Shown piece by piece: positions 50,722 to 59,222 of a DNA stretch of 64,000 nt. Where the stretch lies: assembly GCA_034432375.1 (NCBI GenBank), contig DAOUCA010000048.1:1-64000 (forward strand), in the 5' to 3' direction. This DNA is from JAHBVH01 sp034432375 (GTDB lineage: Bacteria > Chloroflexota > Anaerolineae > Caldilineales > Caldilineaceae). The notes under the pieces are model-generated. The model was given only the letters and a program-made list of their open reading frames with translations. It ran no database searches and was not told where the DNA came from. Both the position numbers and the translations under genes were made by a program. The stretch's first letter is position 1, and each line of letters begins with the position of its first letter.

Positions 50722-51907
50722 AGCGCTAGAGAAAGCGTATACTCCTGGCCTGCCTGTATTGCGTGACATCTCGTTGACGCTCGAGCAGGGGGAAGTGCTC
50801 TGTCTATTAGGACCAAGTGGCTGTGGAAAATCGACGCTTTTGCGCATCGTGGCAGGCTTGGAGCCTACCGACCGCGGTACATTGACCATCGATGGCCGCG
50901 ATCTGACGACCATTCCCGTTCATCAGCGTAACTTCGGGTTGATGTTTCAGGAATTCGCTCTCTTTCCCCATCGCACTGTGGCCGAAAATATCGCCTTTGG
51001 CTTGCGCATGGCTGGGAAAAGTCGGAGTGAGATTGCCGCCCGAGTGGAAGAAGTACTGACACTTGTTGGCCTGCGCGCGTATGGTCAGCGATCCATCTTT
51101 GATCTGAGTGGCGGAGAACGGCAACGGGTCGCCCTCGCCCGTAGCCTAGCTCCAAGGCCACGCCTGCTGATGCTCGATGAACCGCTTGGTAGCTTGGACC
51201 GTGCCCTGCGCGATGAACTGGTAACCGAATTGCGCACAATTCTGAAGGAAGTGCACGCCACCGCCCTTTATGTGACCCATGATCAACAAGAGGCCTTTGC
51301 CGTGGCCGACCGCCTTGTGCTCATGCACGCTGGGCAGATTGAACAGATCGGCACACCATACCATGTCTATCAATCCCCAGCAAATGCCTTTGTGGCCCGC
51401 TTTCTCGGCCTGACCAATCTGCTGCCGGTGCAACTCTCCAGCGAACAACCTGGATCGCTACAAACCATCCTTGGCTGCTGGTATTTGCCCGCCTTGGTGC
51501 AGGAAACGATCCAGACTCCTTTCCTTTTAATTCGACCAGATGCCGTAACCGCAATTGCACCTGGAACACCTATTGCACCTGGAACACCTATTGCATCTGG
51601 GGCACCTATTGCAGGGGAGCCCGATGATGATCCCACAATTGCTGGGGTGGTAAAACTACTCTCGTTTCGAGGCGCAACCTATCGTCTGGTGTTGGCCCCG
51701 GATCCAGTGGCAACCGCACAGGCAAGCGCCCTTGGGTCAAGCACTGTGGTTGACAAGTTCGTCGGGAACGGTGGAGAAATGGCTCAGTTCCAACTGGAAT
51801 TTGATATTCCCACAACGCTAGTCGCACCCCTTGTCGAGCGATTGATCCCCGGGGCACCTGTGCTTCTGCAACTGGACCGTGGCGCAATGAGTCTTGTTCG
51901 TCCCTGA
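50708..51907 (+). CDS. ABC transporter ATP-binding protein of the thiamine operon
   Basis: The 399-aa ATPase has Walker A GPSGCGKST (about residues 38-46), Q-loop MFQEFALFP, signature LSGGERQRVALARSLA, Walker B LLMLDEPLGSLD and H-loop YVTHDQQEA. The C-terminal ~150 residues form a TOBE-like domain interrupted by a Pro/Ala-rich tract (PGTPIAPGTPIASGAPIA) encoded by three 18-bp repeats at 51554-51607. By context it powers ThiB/ThiP and would be ThiQ, although it is longer than E. coli ThiQ and similar to PotA/FbpC. The ATG at 50708 is inside the end of the preceding gene. Confidence 0.9.
   Translation: MLVIKALEKAYTPGLPVLRDISLTLEQGEVLCLLGPSGCGKSTLLRIVAGLEPTDRGTLTIDGRDLTTIPVHQRNFGLMFQEFALFPHRTVAENIAFGLRMAGKSRSEIAARVEEVLTLVGLRAYGQRSIFDLSGGERQRVALARSLAPRPRLLMLDEPLGSLDRALRDELVTELRTILKEVHATALYVTHDQQEAFAVADRLVLMHAGQIEQIGTPYHVYQSPANAFVARFLGLTNLLPVQLSSEQPGSLQTILGCWYLPALVQETIQTPFLLIRPDAVTAIAPGTPIAPGTPIASGAPIAGEPDDDPTIAGVVKLLSFRGATYRLVLAPDPVATAQASALGSSTVVDKFVGNGGEMAQFQLEFDIPTTLVAPLVERLIPGAPVLLQLDRGAMSLVRP
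51554..51607. repeat. Three 18-bp tandem repeats inside ATPase gene
   Basis: The unit ATTGCACCTGGAACACCT occurs twice perfectly and once with three changes. It adds a PGTPIA linker without frame change. Confidence 0.9.
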
Positions 51908-51917
51908 GGCACAGGCG

Positions 51918-51972
51918 CTAAACGCAAAGAGCGGGCGCTTACCCTAGGTAAGCGCCCGCTCTTTGCGTTTAG
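51918..51972. terminator. 26-bp perfect hairpin between convergent genes
   Basis: The arms 51918-51943 and 51947-51972 (beginning CTAAACGCAAAGAGCGGGCG) are exactly complementary with a 3-nt loop. It lies between the ends of the thiamine operon and the minus-strand gene at 51991, so it probably serves as a bidirectional terminator, though no long T-run follows. Confidence 0.8.
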
Positions 51973-51990
51973 CAACAAATGGCAACCTTT

Positions 51991-52866
51991 TTAATTGGCT
52001 TCCGTCAGGAGTGTGGCGCTGCTGGTATTGGCAGGCAGCCATGCTTCGGCGCCATCATTGAGCCGGACATGCCACCAGACAATCGTGTCGCTGTCTCCCT
52101 CGGCATAGACGGGGCCGTCGAAGATGGTCGCCTCTTCCCCCTCCTTCAAAAAGCCGACGACCAACGATTGTTCAGGCTTTGGTTCACTCACAAGCGAGAC
52201 ACTAAAGCCAGGCAAAACCCGTACCCGTTTCCCGACTGCCAAATTGGCATCTGCGTTCTGGCTGGCAGGAAGCCCATTCGTCTGCTCACCGGCCAACACG
52301 GTCGTGGCTGTTGGGGCCGCCGCATCCGCGCCCTCCTGGCTAGTCACTGGTTGCGCTGGGGTCGTCGACTCCACCGCCGTCTCGGGCGTGCTTGGTGAGC
52401 GAAAGAAGGATGCAATCAGCGAGATAAAGAGGATCAGAATGAGCAGCGCGCTCCCACCTAGAATATATTGCCAATATTGACGAACAAAGGCCATCATGTC
52501 GTTTTCCGGCGCGACATTAGCGTTAGCCGGGATTTCTAACGTTTCTCGCCAGGGGTAGCTTTGCATCACCTGTAACTGGACCATATCGGCACTGTAGTAC
52601 TGGCCAGTTAAAATTGTTTGAGCCTGATGCAGGGCATACTCGTTTTGTCGTTCGCCATCCTCGTACAGATGTAGCTCTGCCCGCACGGCATGGCGACGAC
52701 GGTCTAACAAGACAATGAGGCCGGCAATGGGCCAATCTTCGGCGTCGACAATTGTAAAATAATCGGCATCACTGGATTGGATCTGGACGGTGGGCGTGGC
52801 TCGATAGCTCGTAACGGCGCGCTCATCATCAAGCATATCCACTTCGGCTTCATCGAATTGGGTCAT
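51991..52866 (-). CDS. Single-pass membrane protein with C-terminal SH3-like domain
   Basis: The 291-aa protein has a cytoplasmic N-terminal part of about 135 residues and one membrane helix (YILGGSALLILILFISLIASFF, about 136-157). A Thr/Ala/Pro linker and a C-terminal SH3b-like domain follow (RVRVLPGFSVSLVSEPKPEQSLVVGFLKEGEEATIFDGPV..WWHVRLNDGAEAWLPA). SH3b domains of this type often bind cell-wall or other proteins. It lies 9 bp downstream of a lipoprotein gene and is co-transcribed with it. Function unknown. Confidence 0.75.
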   Translation of the reverse strand: MTQFDEAEVDMLDDERAVTSYRATPTVQIQSSDADYFTIVDAEDWPIAGLIVLLDRRRHAVRAELHLYEDGERQNEYALHQAQTILTGQYYSADMVQLQVMQSYPWRETLEIPANANVAPENDMMAFVRQYWQYILGGSALLILILFISLIASFFRSPSTPETAVESTTPAQPVTSQEGADAAAPTATTVLAGEQTNGLPASQNADANLAVGKRVRVLPGFSVSLVSEPKPEQSLVVGFLKEGEEATIFDGPVYAEGDSDTIVWWHVRLNDGAEAWLPANTSSATLLTEAN

Positions 52867-52875
52867 CGGTTAACC

Positions 52876-53703
52876 TCATTGGCTGGGTAGGGCTATGGTT
52901 ACGATACCACCTACTTGTGCATTGTTGGCATCATAGTAAAGCATACGAAGATTATAGTCAACGGGAATGTCAGCGCGGACATAGCCTTTCCAGCTAATAC
53001 TATCACCAATTTTGCGGAAAGGGTAATCGCCAGCCGGTAAACCACTGATTGTCCCGCCTCGATCATCCTGGCCACCGTAGCCATAGGTCATGCCGGGTAT
53101 CTGGTTGCCATTACTCACGTTGACGGTAAAAGGAAACTTCATTGTGTTACCAGTGAGCGTAACATTGGCTTGAACCGGCTGACTATCGCGAATGACAAAG
53201 CGATGAACACCGGCCGCACGCACGGAACTGCTACCAATATAGTAGATACGGAAGCGGGCATTGTAGCTGACGCCGCTAATCCCTGGCCAGTCGCCGTCAA
53301 AGTCGAGTGAGTCGCCCAAGGCCCGTGCACTACGCATGCCGGCGATTTGAAATTCGGCCCCACTCTCTGTGATGGCACTGAGTACAATATCTGTGCCCGG
53401 CAGGCGATCACCGATATTCAGCGACTGCTCGGTGGGGCCGCTGAAGCTGATCGCGCCAGGGGGCGTCTGCATGCCGGGTAGATCTTCCAAACTTGGTAAA
53501 TTGCTGATCGTGCTCAAATCCGGCAACCCCAAATCCTTCATGACATTGGGGAGATCCTGCAAGCTTTCTGGAATGCCCGGTATGCTTGGCAACTGCGGTA
53601 ACTCGGGCATTTTGGGTAATTCCGGCGTGCTACAAGCGCCAAGCAGCAGCGTAACAAGTAGCAACGGTAGGAGCAACGTCAATAGGTTTTTAAGTTTCAA
53701 CAT
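52876..53703 (-). CDS. Lipoprotein with beta-rich C-terminal domain
   Basis: The 275-aa product has a clear lipobox (LLLVTLLLGACST, Cys at about 24). A Leu/Pro-rich repeat tract (PELPKMPELPQLPSIPGIPESL) follows, then a predominantly beta C-terminal part with DFDGDWPGISGVSYNARFRIYYIG and ISWKGYVRADIPVDYNLRMLYYDA. I do not recognise the family. It is first of a two-gene unit with the SH3-type membrane protein, so the two may form a surface complex (inference). Confidence 0.7.
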   Translation of the reverse strand: MLKLKNLLTLLLPLLLVTLLLGACSTPELPKMPELPQLPSIPGIPESLQDLPNVMKDLGLPDLSTISNLPSLEDLPGMQTPPGAISFSGPTEQSLNIGDRLPGTDIVLSAITESGAEFQIAGMRSARALGDSLDFDGDWPGISGVSYNARFRIYYIGSSSVRAAGVHRFVIRDSQPVQANVTLTGNTMKFPFTVNVSNGNQIPGMTYGYGGQDDRGGTISGLPAGDYPFRKIGDSISWKGYVRADIPVDYNLRMLYYDANNAQVGGIVTIALPSQ

Positions 53704-53798
53704 AATTGATCCTTCTTCTAACGGTTTCGGAGGATTTTACTACATCGTCTCATGCAGCCAGACGATTTACGCATTTTATTCAGATTTACGCATGGTAC

Positions 53799-54197
53799 TC
53801 AGTAGGCACCCAATTCGTGCAGTCGTTCATCGCTAATGCCAAAGTGATGAGCAATCTCGTGCAGCACTGTGCGTCGTACTTGGGCACGGATGGCATCGTC
53901 GGTTGGCGGGCAGACGCGTAAGATCGAGCCGCGAAAGATTGTGATCTTGTCCGGTGTTACCATGCCATACGCATGGGAACGCACCGTGAGCGGGATGCCT
54001 TCGTATAGCCCTAGTAGGAGCCCCTGTTCTTTCATCCCCACGCTGGCTCGTTGCGCAGCCGTTGGCCACTCTTCCACCACGACGGCTAAATTGTCAATAT
54101 TGTCCCACAGTGTATCTGGAATGCTCTCGAGTGCCTCTTCCACTAAATCTTCAAAGTGTTCTTGAGAGATACGCTGTGGTGGGCTGAAATGTTCCAT
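53799..54197 (-). CDS. DUF1025/zincin-like metallopeptidase family protein
   Basis: The 132-aa protein has the zinc motif HEIAHHFGISDERLHELG (HExxH plus distal ligands), which with FEDLVEEALESIPDTLWDNIDNLAVVVE is diagnostic for the small 'metallopeptidase family protein' group (PF06262). Activity is unproven for most members. There is no signal peptide, so it is cytoplasmic. It is 24 bp downstream of yggT, in a cluster yggS-proC-yggT-peptidase common in many bacteria in part. Confidence 0.92.
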   Translation of the reverse strand: MEHFSPPQRISQEHFEDLVEEALESIPDTLWDNIDNLAVVVEEWPTAAQRASVGMKEQGLLLGLYEGIPLTVRSHAYGMVTPDKITIFRGSILRVCPPTDDAIRAQVRRTVLHEIAHHFGISDERLHELGAY

Positions 54198-54221
54198 GAG
54201 TACCCCATTTGATGCAGCCGT

Positions 54222-54485
54222 TTAGAATCGGCCTGCCATGTCTTGCAACATCTGCCCGATAAAAGAGAGGGCAAAGAGTACAACAATCGGTGAGATGTCG
54301 ATCATTCCCAATGACGGGATCAAGCGCCGCGCCGGGTCCAAGACTGGTTCCGTCGCTTGGACCAGAAGATTGACGATCGGGTTGTATGGATCCAAATTGG
54401 GAATCCATGTCATTAGGACCCGGATTAGGATCAGAAAACTATAGAGATTTACCAAAAGCCCCAGGAGGCTAAAAATGTTGCCCAT
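54222..54485 (-). CDS. YggT family membrane protein
   Basis: The 87-aa protein has two membrane helices (IFSLLGLLVNLYSFLILIRVLM and the C-terminal SPIVVLFALSFIGQML). Between them is the family motif TWIPNLDPYNPIVNLLVQATEPVLDPARRLIP. The family is linked to osmotic tolerance and division-site proteins in some bacteria. The ATG at 54485 is preferred over a TTG three bases earlier. It lies after proC in the same direction, as often seen. Confidence 0.92.
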   Translation of the reverse strand: MGNIFSLLGLLVNLYSFLILIRVLMTWIPNLDPYNPIVNLLVQATEPVLDPARRLIPSLGMIDISPIVVLFALSFIGQMLQDMAGRF

Positions 54486-54544
54486 CAATTGCTCACTTTC
54501 TTCTGTTTTATCGATGATTCCGCCATCCGCTCCCCGCCCACTTA

Positions 54545-55363
54545 CTACATACGTCCCAATTCCTGGCTGCGGTGATAGGCTGCGAGGATGGCATCGGTTA
54601 GCGCGGTACGTAGGCCAGCCTTTTCCAACTCGTAAAGACCGGCTGCAGTTGTCCCGCCGGCACTGGTCACCAGATTGCGCAACTCGGCTGGATGTTTACC
54701 GGTCTCCTTGACAAGCGCGACGCTACCGGCAATCGTCTGGAGCACTATGGTTTGCGCGTCGGCGCGGCTAAAGCCCATTTGAACGCCGGCGTCGATCATC
54801 GCTTCAATAATTAAGAAGACAAAACCGGGGCCCGACCCACCCAGGCCAGTTTGCATGTCAATATAATCTTCTTTGTCGACAGGGATCTGTTCCCCAAGCG
54901 CTCCCAGGATGAGCGCGGTCTCTGCGCGTTGGGTGGTGCTGACTGCCGCCGTTGGCATCCACGCAGTGACACCCATATTGAGTTGGGCCGGTGTGTTGGG
55001 CATGGCGCGTACGATGCGATCATGTTGCAACCCTTTTTGCAATGTCGCGCTCGATACACCTGCCATGATGCTGAGTACCAACGCCTCTGCTCCCAATGTA
55101 CCTTGCAGCCCAGCGGCGACTTTCCCAAAGACTTGCGGCTTGATGCTCATGACGACAATGTCGGCACCATCGACGGCCTGTGCATTGTCATCTGTTGTTT
55201 GAATTCCATAGGTTGCCGTCATCAGCTGTTGACGCGCTGGGACGGGATCACTTGCCATTATGTGGTCAGGGGCAATCAAACCCTTGGTCAACATGCCTTT
55301 GATAATTGCTTCGGCCATTGCACCGCTGCCGATAAATGCAATTTTGCGCTCTTCTAAACTCAT
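54545..55363 (-). CDS. proC: Pyrroline-5-carboxylate reductase
   Basis: The 272-aa enzyme makes proline from pyrroline-5-carboxylate with NAD(P)H. It shows the N-terminal Rossmann motif KIAFIGSGAMAEAIIKGM, the block DIVVMSIKPQVF, IMAGVSSATLQK, RAMPNTPAQLNMGVTAW, and the C-terminal GGSGPGFVFLIIEAMIDAGVQMGFSRADA and VTSAGGTTAAGLYELEKAGLR, the signature region. The start follows GAGGATCGACT. It is 29 bp downstream of yggS and 59 bp upstream of yggT, so one operon is likely. Confidence 0.97.
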   Translation of the reverse strand: MSLEERKIAFIGSGAMAEAIIKGMLTKGLIAPDHIMASDPVPARQQLMTATYGIQTTDDNAQAVDGADIVVMSIKPQVFGKVAAGLQGTLGAEALVLSIMAGVSSATLQKGLQHDRIVRAMPNTPAQLNMGVTAWMPTAAVSTTQRAETALILGALGEQIPVDKEDYIDMQTGLGGSGPGFVFLIIEAMIDAGVQMGFSRADAQTIVLQTIAGSVALVKETGKHPAELRNLVTSAGGTTAAGLYELEKAGLRTALTDAILAAYHRSQELGRM

Positions 55364-55392
55364 AGTCGATCCTCAATGTTTGTGGCAAATCG

Positions 55393-56106
55393 TTAGCGTG
55401 TGCCAAAGATGGCAGACCCCACCCGTACCAGGGTGGCACCTTCCTCTACGGCCACTTCAAAATCATTGGTCATCCCCATGGAGAGGTGGGGCCATTCTGC
55501 GCTCGAAGCCTGCTGACGAAGCTCGTTGCGCAATTGGCATAGCGCCCGAAAGAATGGGCGCGTTGCCTCGGCATCTTCGACAATGGGGGCCATGGTCATC
55601 AAGCCCTCGATACGTAGCCCTGGCACTGTTAAAAGATCGGCGGCTGTAGCCAGCAGCTCGTCTGCTCTAAAGCCATGTTTACTCGCCTCGCCGCTGATGT
55701 TAACTTCCAGCAGTACAGACAATACGCAATGCGCGGCTATGGCGTCGCGCCCCAGGCGCTGCGCGATTTTATCACGGTCGATCGAATGAATGAGGGTAAA
55801 GGGTCCAATTAGTTGGCTGGTTTTGCGGCTTTGGATGGTGCCGATCATGTGCCAGCGGATCTCATCCAGACCTAAGGTTTTGGCAGCAGCTACCTTCTCC
55901 CACAACTCTTCGAGACGATTCTCGCCAAAGTCGCGTTGACCTGCGCCATAGGCTGCTTCGATCGCCGCCATCGGCTTGGTCTTGCTGACCGCTACTAGCG
56001 TGATCTCGGCGGGGTCGCGCTGCACGCGCTCCGCCGCACGGTCGATCCGCTCACGCACATCAGCTAACTTTTCGATAATTTCGGTCTTCTCTACGTTTGC
56101 ATCCAT
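55393..56106 (-). CDS. YggS family PLP-binding homeostasis protein
   Basis: The 237-aa TIM-barrel protein binds pyridoxal phosphate through the lysine in TLVAVSKTKPMAAIEAAY. It has GQRDFGENRLEELWEK, RWHMIGTIQSRK, VLLEVNISGEASKHGF, LSMGMTNDFEVAVEEGATLVRVGSAIFG, the family end. It balances PLP and amino-acid pools and is not an enzyme in known cases. It is first gene of the yggS-proC-yggT-peptidase cluster. Confidence 0.95.
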   Translation of the reverse strand: MDANVEKTEIIEKLADVRERIDRAAERVQRDPAEITLVAVSKTKPMAAIEAAYGAGQRDFGENRLEELWEKVAAAKTLGLDEIRWHMIGTIQSRKTSQLIGPFTLIHSIDRDKIAQRLGRDAIAAHCVLSVLLEVNISGEASKHGFRADELLATAADLLTVPGLRIEGLMTMAPIVEDAEATRPFFRALCQLRNELRQQASSAEWPHLSMGMTNDFEVAVEEGATLVRVGSAIFGTR

Positions 56107-56209
56107 TGCTCACCACCCAATCGATTTTGATTGCTCATATCGATTGTACCAGCGAATTGCAGGGCTGGCAAGGCGCAGGAGAGAGAGAGGGAGAGGGAGA
56201 CAAAGGAGG

Positions 56210-56247
56210 CAAGAAGACACGCGACAATATTGTCGCGTGTCTTCTTG
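56210..56247. terminator. 38-bp perfect palindrome between genes
   Basis: CAAGAAGACACGCGACAAT and its exact complement lie with no loop bases besides the central AT. It is 8 bp past the stop codon of the secreted protein gene at 56255 and probably ends its transcript before yggS. A GAGAGAGAGGGAGAGGGAGA purine tract lies beside it. Confidence 0.8.
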
Positions 56248-56254
56248 TTTGACT

Positions 56255-57433
56255 TTAGCATTGTTTCTGGTTGACAAGAATCGGTAGGAAAAGATTGAAA
56301 TCAGCAGGGATGGTTGTGGTGATTGGATTGGGCTCTTCAATCGTTGGCACCGGACGTTGAAAGTGGATCGTAATGGGATCGCTCCATAGACCGAGGTAGC
56401 GATGATTGGGCCAGGCCCCGTCTATGCCCTCCGGTTGCTCCGCACGGCCGCGGATGCGGAAGAGATAGTCGGTGTCGTTGCAAGGGGCGTTAAAGACAAG
56501 GCTATCGGTGGCTAGTTGACCGGTGGCTAACGACCGCCAACTGTTTGCCTCCTGGTGGCGCCCTTCCACATCAAAGAGCAGTTGATGGGTGCTGCCGGAT
56601 TGGCTGGTGATCTCCGTCTGCAGTTCCCCCTGCCAAAGGAGGATCGCGGTGGTCCCTGTAACGGTTGTCGGGGCTAAGATTTCTGTCCGCGGGGCACGAA
56701 CAATGCTGAGCGCGTCAATAAAGGCGTGGTTACCATGCCAGCGGGTGGGGCTATTGACGCGGGCAAAGATCGTCATCGTTTCTGCCTGGGCGATGGCGCT
56801 GACACTCATCTGTTGCCAGCTAACACGTTCACCATTTTCCCAGAAATTATGACGATTTTCCGTCCAGATCACTGTTTCGGCCGTTGGGTCGGTGCCCCCC
56901 GTAGGATCAATCCCCAACATCTTTGCCATATACACGCCGTCTGGACAGTCGCTAGGCACGGCGCTGCCGCCACAGAGGCTCAACATCCAGCCACTGAGGC
57001 TATAGGCCCCGCCGACGGTTACAGTGATCTGTTGATGAAATGCCACATCAAAGGGTTTGCCCGGCTCTGGCGGCGACTCTAAATCTTGCGCACGGATGAC
57101 GATACTATCAATGCCATTCATCTTCTCAACATGGGCGTCGCCATCGCAACTTTTTGCAAAAAAGATGCGCGCACTGTGGATAACGGGGGTTCCCAACAGC
57201 GTCGTCAATTGCCAGCCCGTTGGCACGAAGATCTCTTTGCCGTTGGCGTCGATCTGTGGATCGTAGCCGACTGTACACTCAAAATCGGGGTTCTGTAGCA
57301 CGGGCGGCAACGGTGGGATGGTGCCATTACCTGGCGGCATAGGGGGGATGGTTTGGGCACCGACCACTTTGAAGAGGAGGAGTAGACCGGTAACAACAAA
57401 TGTAATGACGCGGAGCATGCGTAACAATTTCAT
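56255..57433 (-). CDS. Secreted protein with xFLPxx C-terminal tail
   Basis: The 392-aa protein starts at the ATG at 57433 (GGGAGATCTCACG upstream). The signal peptide (VITFVVTGLLLLFKVVGAQT) is followed by a Pro/Gly-rich stretch. Next is a beta-sandwich of the carbohydrate-binding-like kind (NPDFECTVGYDPQ.., VPTGWQLTTL, GGAYSLSGWMLSLC) and a fibronectin-like part (TAILLWQGELQTEI, DTDYLFRIRGRAEQ). It ends FNLFLPILVNQKQC, resembling the FQLYLPTVVNQ tail of the RCC1 and Pmp-type proteins 50 kb away. Surface location is inferred; function unknown. Confidence 0.75.
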   Translation of the reverse strand: MKLLRMLRVITFVVTGLLLLFKVVGAQTIPPMPPGNGTIPPLPPVLQNPDFECTVGYDPQIDANGKEIFVPTGWQLTTLLGTPVIHSARIFFAKSCDGDAHVEKMNGIDSIVIRAQDLESPPEPGKPFDVAFHQQITVTVGGAYSLSGWMLSLCGGSAVPSDCPDGVYMAKMLGIDPTGGTDPTAETVIWTENRHNFWENGERVSWQQMSVSAIAQAETMTIFARVNSPTRWHGNHAFIDALSIVRAPRTEILAPTTVTGTTAILLWQGELQTEITSQSGSTHQLLFDVEGRHQEANSWRSLATGQLATDSLVFNAPCNDTDYLFRIRGRAEQPEGIDGAWPNHRYLGLWSDPITIHFQRPVPTIEEPNPITTTIPADFNLFLPILVNQKQC

Positions 57434-57470
57434 CGTGAGATCTCCCATAGTTTGCTTTGCATCGGCACTT

Positions 57471-57642
57471 CTCAGGCACTTCTCAGGCACTTCTCACTTG
57501 CCGAACAGATCAACCACGCTAGCGAGTTACTGTTGCGAAACGCAGAAATCTCACGCCAAGGCGCAAAGCTTGCCAAGGGCTTCTCTGGATTTGTTTTGCG
57601 GGCTTTGCGCCTTGGCGTGAACCTTTTCTGTTCGCAACAGTA
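57471..57642. repeat. Inverted repeat element upstream of secreted protein gene
   Basis: The arms 57528-57569 (TACTGTTGCGAA.., TCACGCCAAGGCGCAAAG) and 57601-57642 (CTTTGCGCCTTGGCGTGA.., TTCGCAACAGTA) are largely complementary over about 40 bp around a 30-bp centre. Next to it, TTCTCAGGCAC is repeated two to three times (57471-57497). The remaining space to the pgeF end has no gene. Confidence 0.75.
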
Positions 57643-57806
57643 CCTAGCTAGCCAATGTACGAGGCGTAGAATCGTAAAGTGAATAGCTACTATCGTAATG
57701 CAACTGTATTCTTACAGGGAAATGCCGGGGGAAACCTGTCACTTTCATTGCAAAGTGTCGCTGTTCAGAGGCTGGAGGTAAGTTGTAGTACTGGCGTCGT
57801 GGAAAA

Positions 57807-58604
57807 TCACTCACTGAGCCAGGCGATCATGGTAAAGAGGCCGCAGCGTCCTTGTTCAGCGCGATGGCTAAAGAAATCGGTAGTTGATCGGGCGGTGTCA
57901 ATACCGCTGATCTCGATCTGCGCCGCGGGGATACCGGCTTCGATCAGCTGTGCGGCATTCGCCTGCCAAAGGTCAAAATAAGGTCTCTTTTCTGGGCCAT
58001 TGGGAAAGGTAAAGAAGCGATCGGGCGCGGTTAATTTTGCATGGGCCATTGCCCACACTTCATCGCCAACTTCATAGCTGGTCGGCCCAATGCTTGGCCC
58101 GATGGCAGCGACAACGTCAGCCGGATCGGTGTCGTAGGCAGCCTGCATGGTCCACAATGTGGCGGCGGCCATGCCATTGACGGTGCCCCGCCAGCCAGCG
58201 TGGCAGACACCCAACGCATGGTGGATCGGGTCATAAAGCAGGATTGGCGTGCAATCGGCAAAGAGGAGCAGCAAGGGTAAACCAACGGTATCCGTCACGA
58301 GGCCATCCGTGCCATCGATCCAACTGTTGGCGTCGCTCATATCAACTTTGGCAACGCCAGTGCCGTGAACCTGTCGACAGCGCACGAGTTTGTTGCTCTC
58401 CACGCCAATCGCTGCCGTCAAGCGTTCACGGTTTTCTTCGACCCGTTCGCGTGTATCGCCGCGGGCGATGCTCAGGTTAAGTGACTGCCACGGCTCTGGG
58501 CTAACGCCGCCGTGGCGCGTGCTGATATGGGCGTTGACGGGGAGATCAGTCAGGGTTTCAAACGTATAGGTGATGACGCCGTTGGCGTGGGGTTGTCGGT
58601 TCAT
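57807..58604 (-). CDS. pgeF: Peptidoglycan editing factor/laccase-domain protein
   Basis: The 265-aa protein belongs to the YfiH/PgeF (multicopper polyphenol oxidase-like, purine nucleoside phosphorylase) family. Motifs are STRHGGVSPEPWQSLNLS, LVRCRQVHGTGVAKV, DGLVTD, LLLLFADCTPILLYDP, GVCHAGWRGTVNGMA and AIGPSIGPTSYEVGDEV; these include the His and Cys zinc ligands. Characterised members act on purine nucleosides or correct misplaced Ser in peptidoglycan precursors. The ATG at 58604 fits the family length; an upstream TTG at 58640 is unlikely. Confidence 0.93.
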   Translation of the reverse strand: MNRQPHANGVITYTFETLTDLPVNAHISTRHGGVSPEPWQSLNLSIARGDTRERVEENRERLTAAIGVESNKLVRCRQVHGTGVAKVDMSDANSWIDGTDGLVTDTVGLPLLLLFADCTPILLYDPIHHALGVCHAGWRGTVNGMAAATLWTMQAAYDTDPADVVAAIGPSIGPTSYEVGDEVWAMAHAKLTAPDRFFTFPNGPEKRPYFDLWQANAAQLIEAGIPAAQIEISGIDTARSTTDFFSHRAEQGRCGLFTMIAWLSE

Positions 58605-58730
58605 GGGGCATAGTGTACTTGGAGATGTCCGGTTGGGCAAACCAGTTCGCCTGATTGTGAGCTTGGGGCAGAGCCGGCAAGCGCGAGCACGGTACCTACG
58701 CCAAGCAAAACTGCACCCGAATAAATTTAC

Positions 58731-59216
58731 TCAATCCGCGTAAATCCGCCAGCCCAACGCCTCCGGATCCACATCCGAAATCTCATCCAGCGTCATCTTA
58801 AAGTACTTCCCCGTCGCGCTCACTGCTACCGTGCCGTCGGGCAGGTACAACTCGCCGCTCCCCTCAAAGAGGCGACGATTCTCTTTGGTGATGCGTCCAC
58901 GCGCGGTTAGTTCAATCTCCAAGGGCACCGGCTGGTGAAAGCGCAGTGCAATATCGGCGGTGACCCCCCAAAATTGGGGCGCAGCGTCCCCTGCACCGAT
59001 ATTGATGGCGCGGCCAATGGTCTCGTCAAGGATCCCAGTCGCGACACCGCCGTGCATGCGGCCAGGGTAACCCTGGTGGAGATTACGCGCCGTAAAGCGG
59101 GCCAGAATTTCAGGTGTACCGTCGGCGTTGGTTGTCTCGTAGAAGGCAACCTGTACACCGGCCACATTCTTTACCCCACAGATGAAGCAGTGGTGACTGT
59201 TGGGTTGTTTGTTCAT
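58731..59216 (-). CDS. PaaI-type thioesterase
   Basis: The 161-aa hotdog-fold protein has the acyl-CoA thioesterase core GYPGRMHGGVATGILDETIGRAI, with the catalytic Asp/Glu region in the helix, followed by VTADIALRFHQPVPLEIELTARG. The N-terminal HHCFICGVKN Cys pair is common in this subgroup. It hydrolyses an acyl-CoA of unknown type. It lies 6 bp downstream of the P450 gene, so both are on one transcript and may work on the same lipid or acyl substrate (inference). Confidence 0.88.
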   Translation of the reverse strand: MNKQPNSHHCFICGVKNVAGVQVAFYETTNADGTPEILARFTARNLHQGYPGRMHGGVATGILDETIGRAINIGAGDAAPQFWGVTADIALRFHQPVPLEIELTARGRITKENRRLFEGSGELYLPDGTVAVSATGKYFKMTLDEISDVDPEALGWRIYAD

Positions 59217-59222
59217 CTTGAC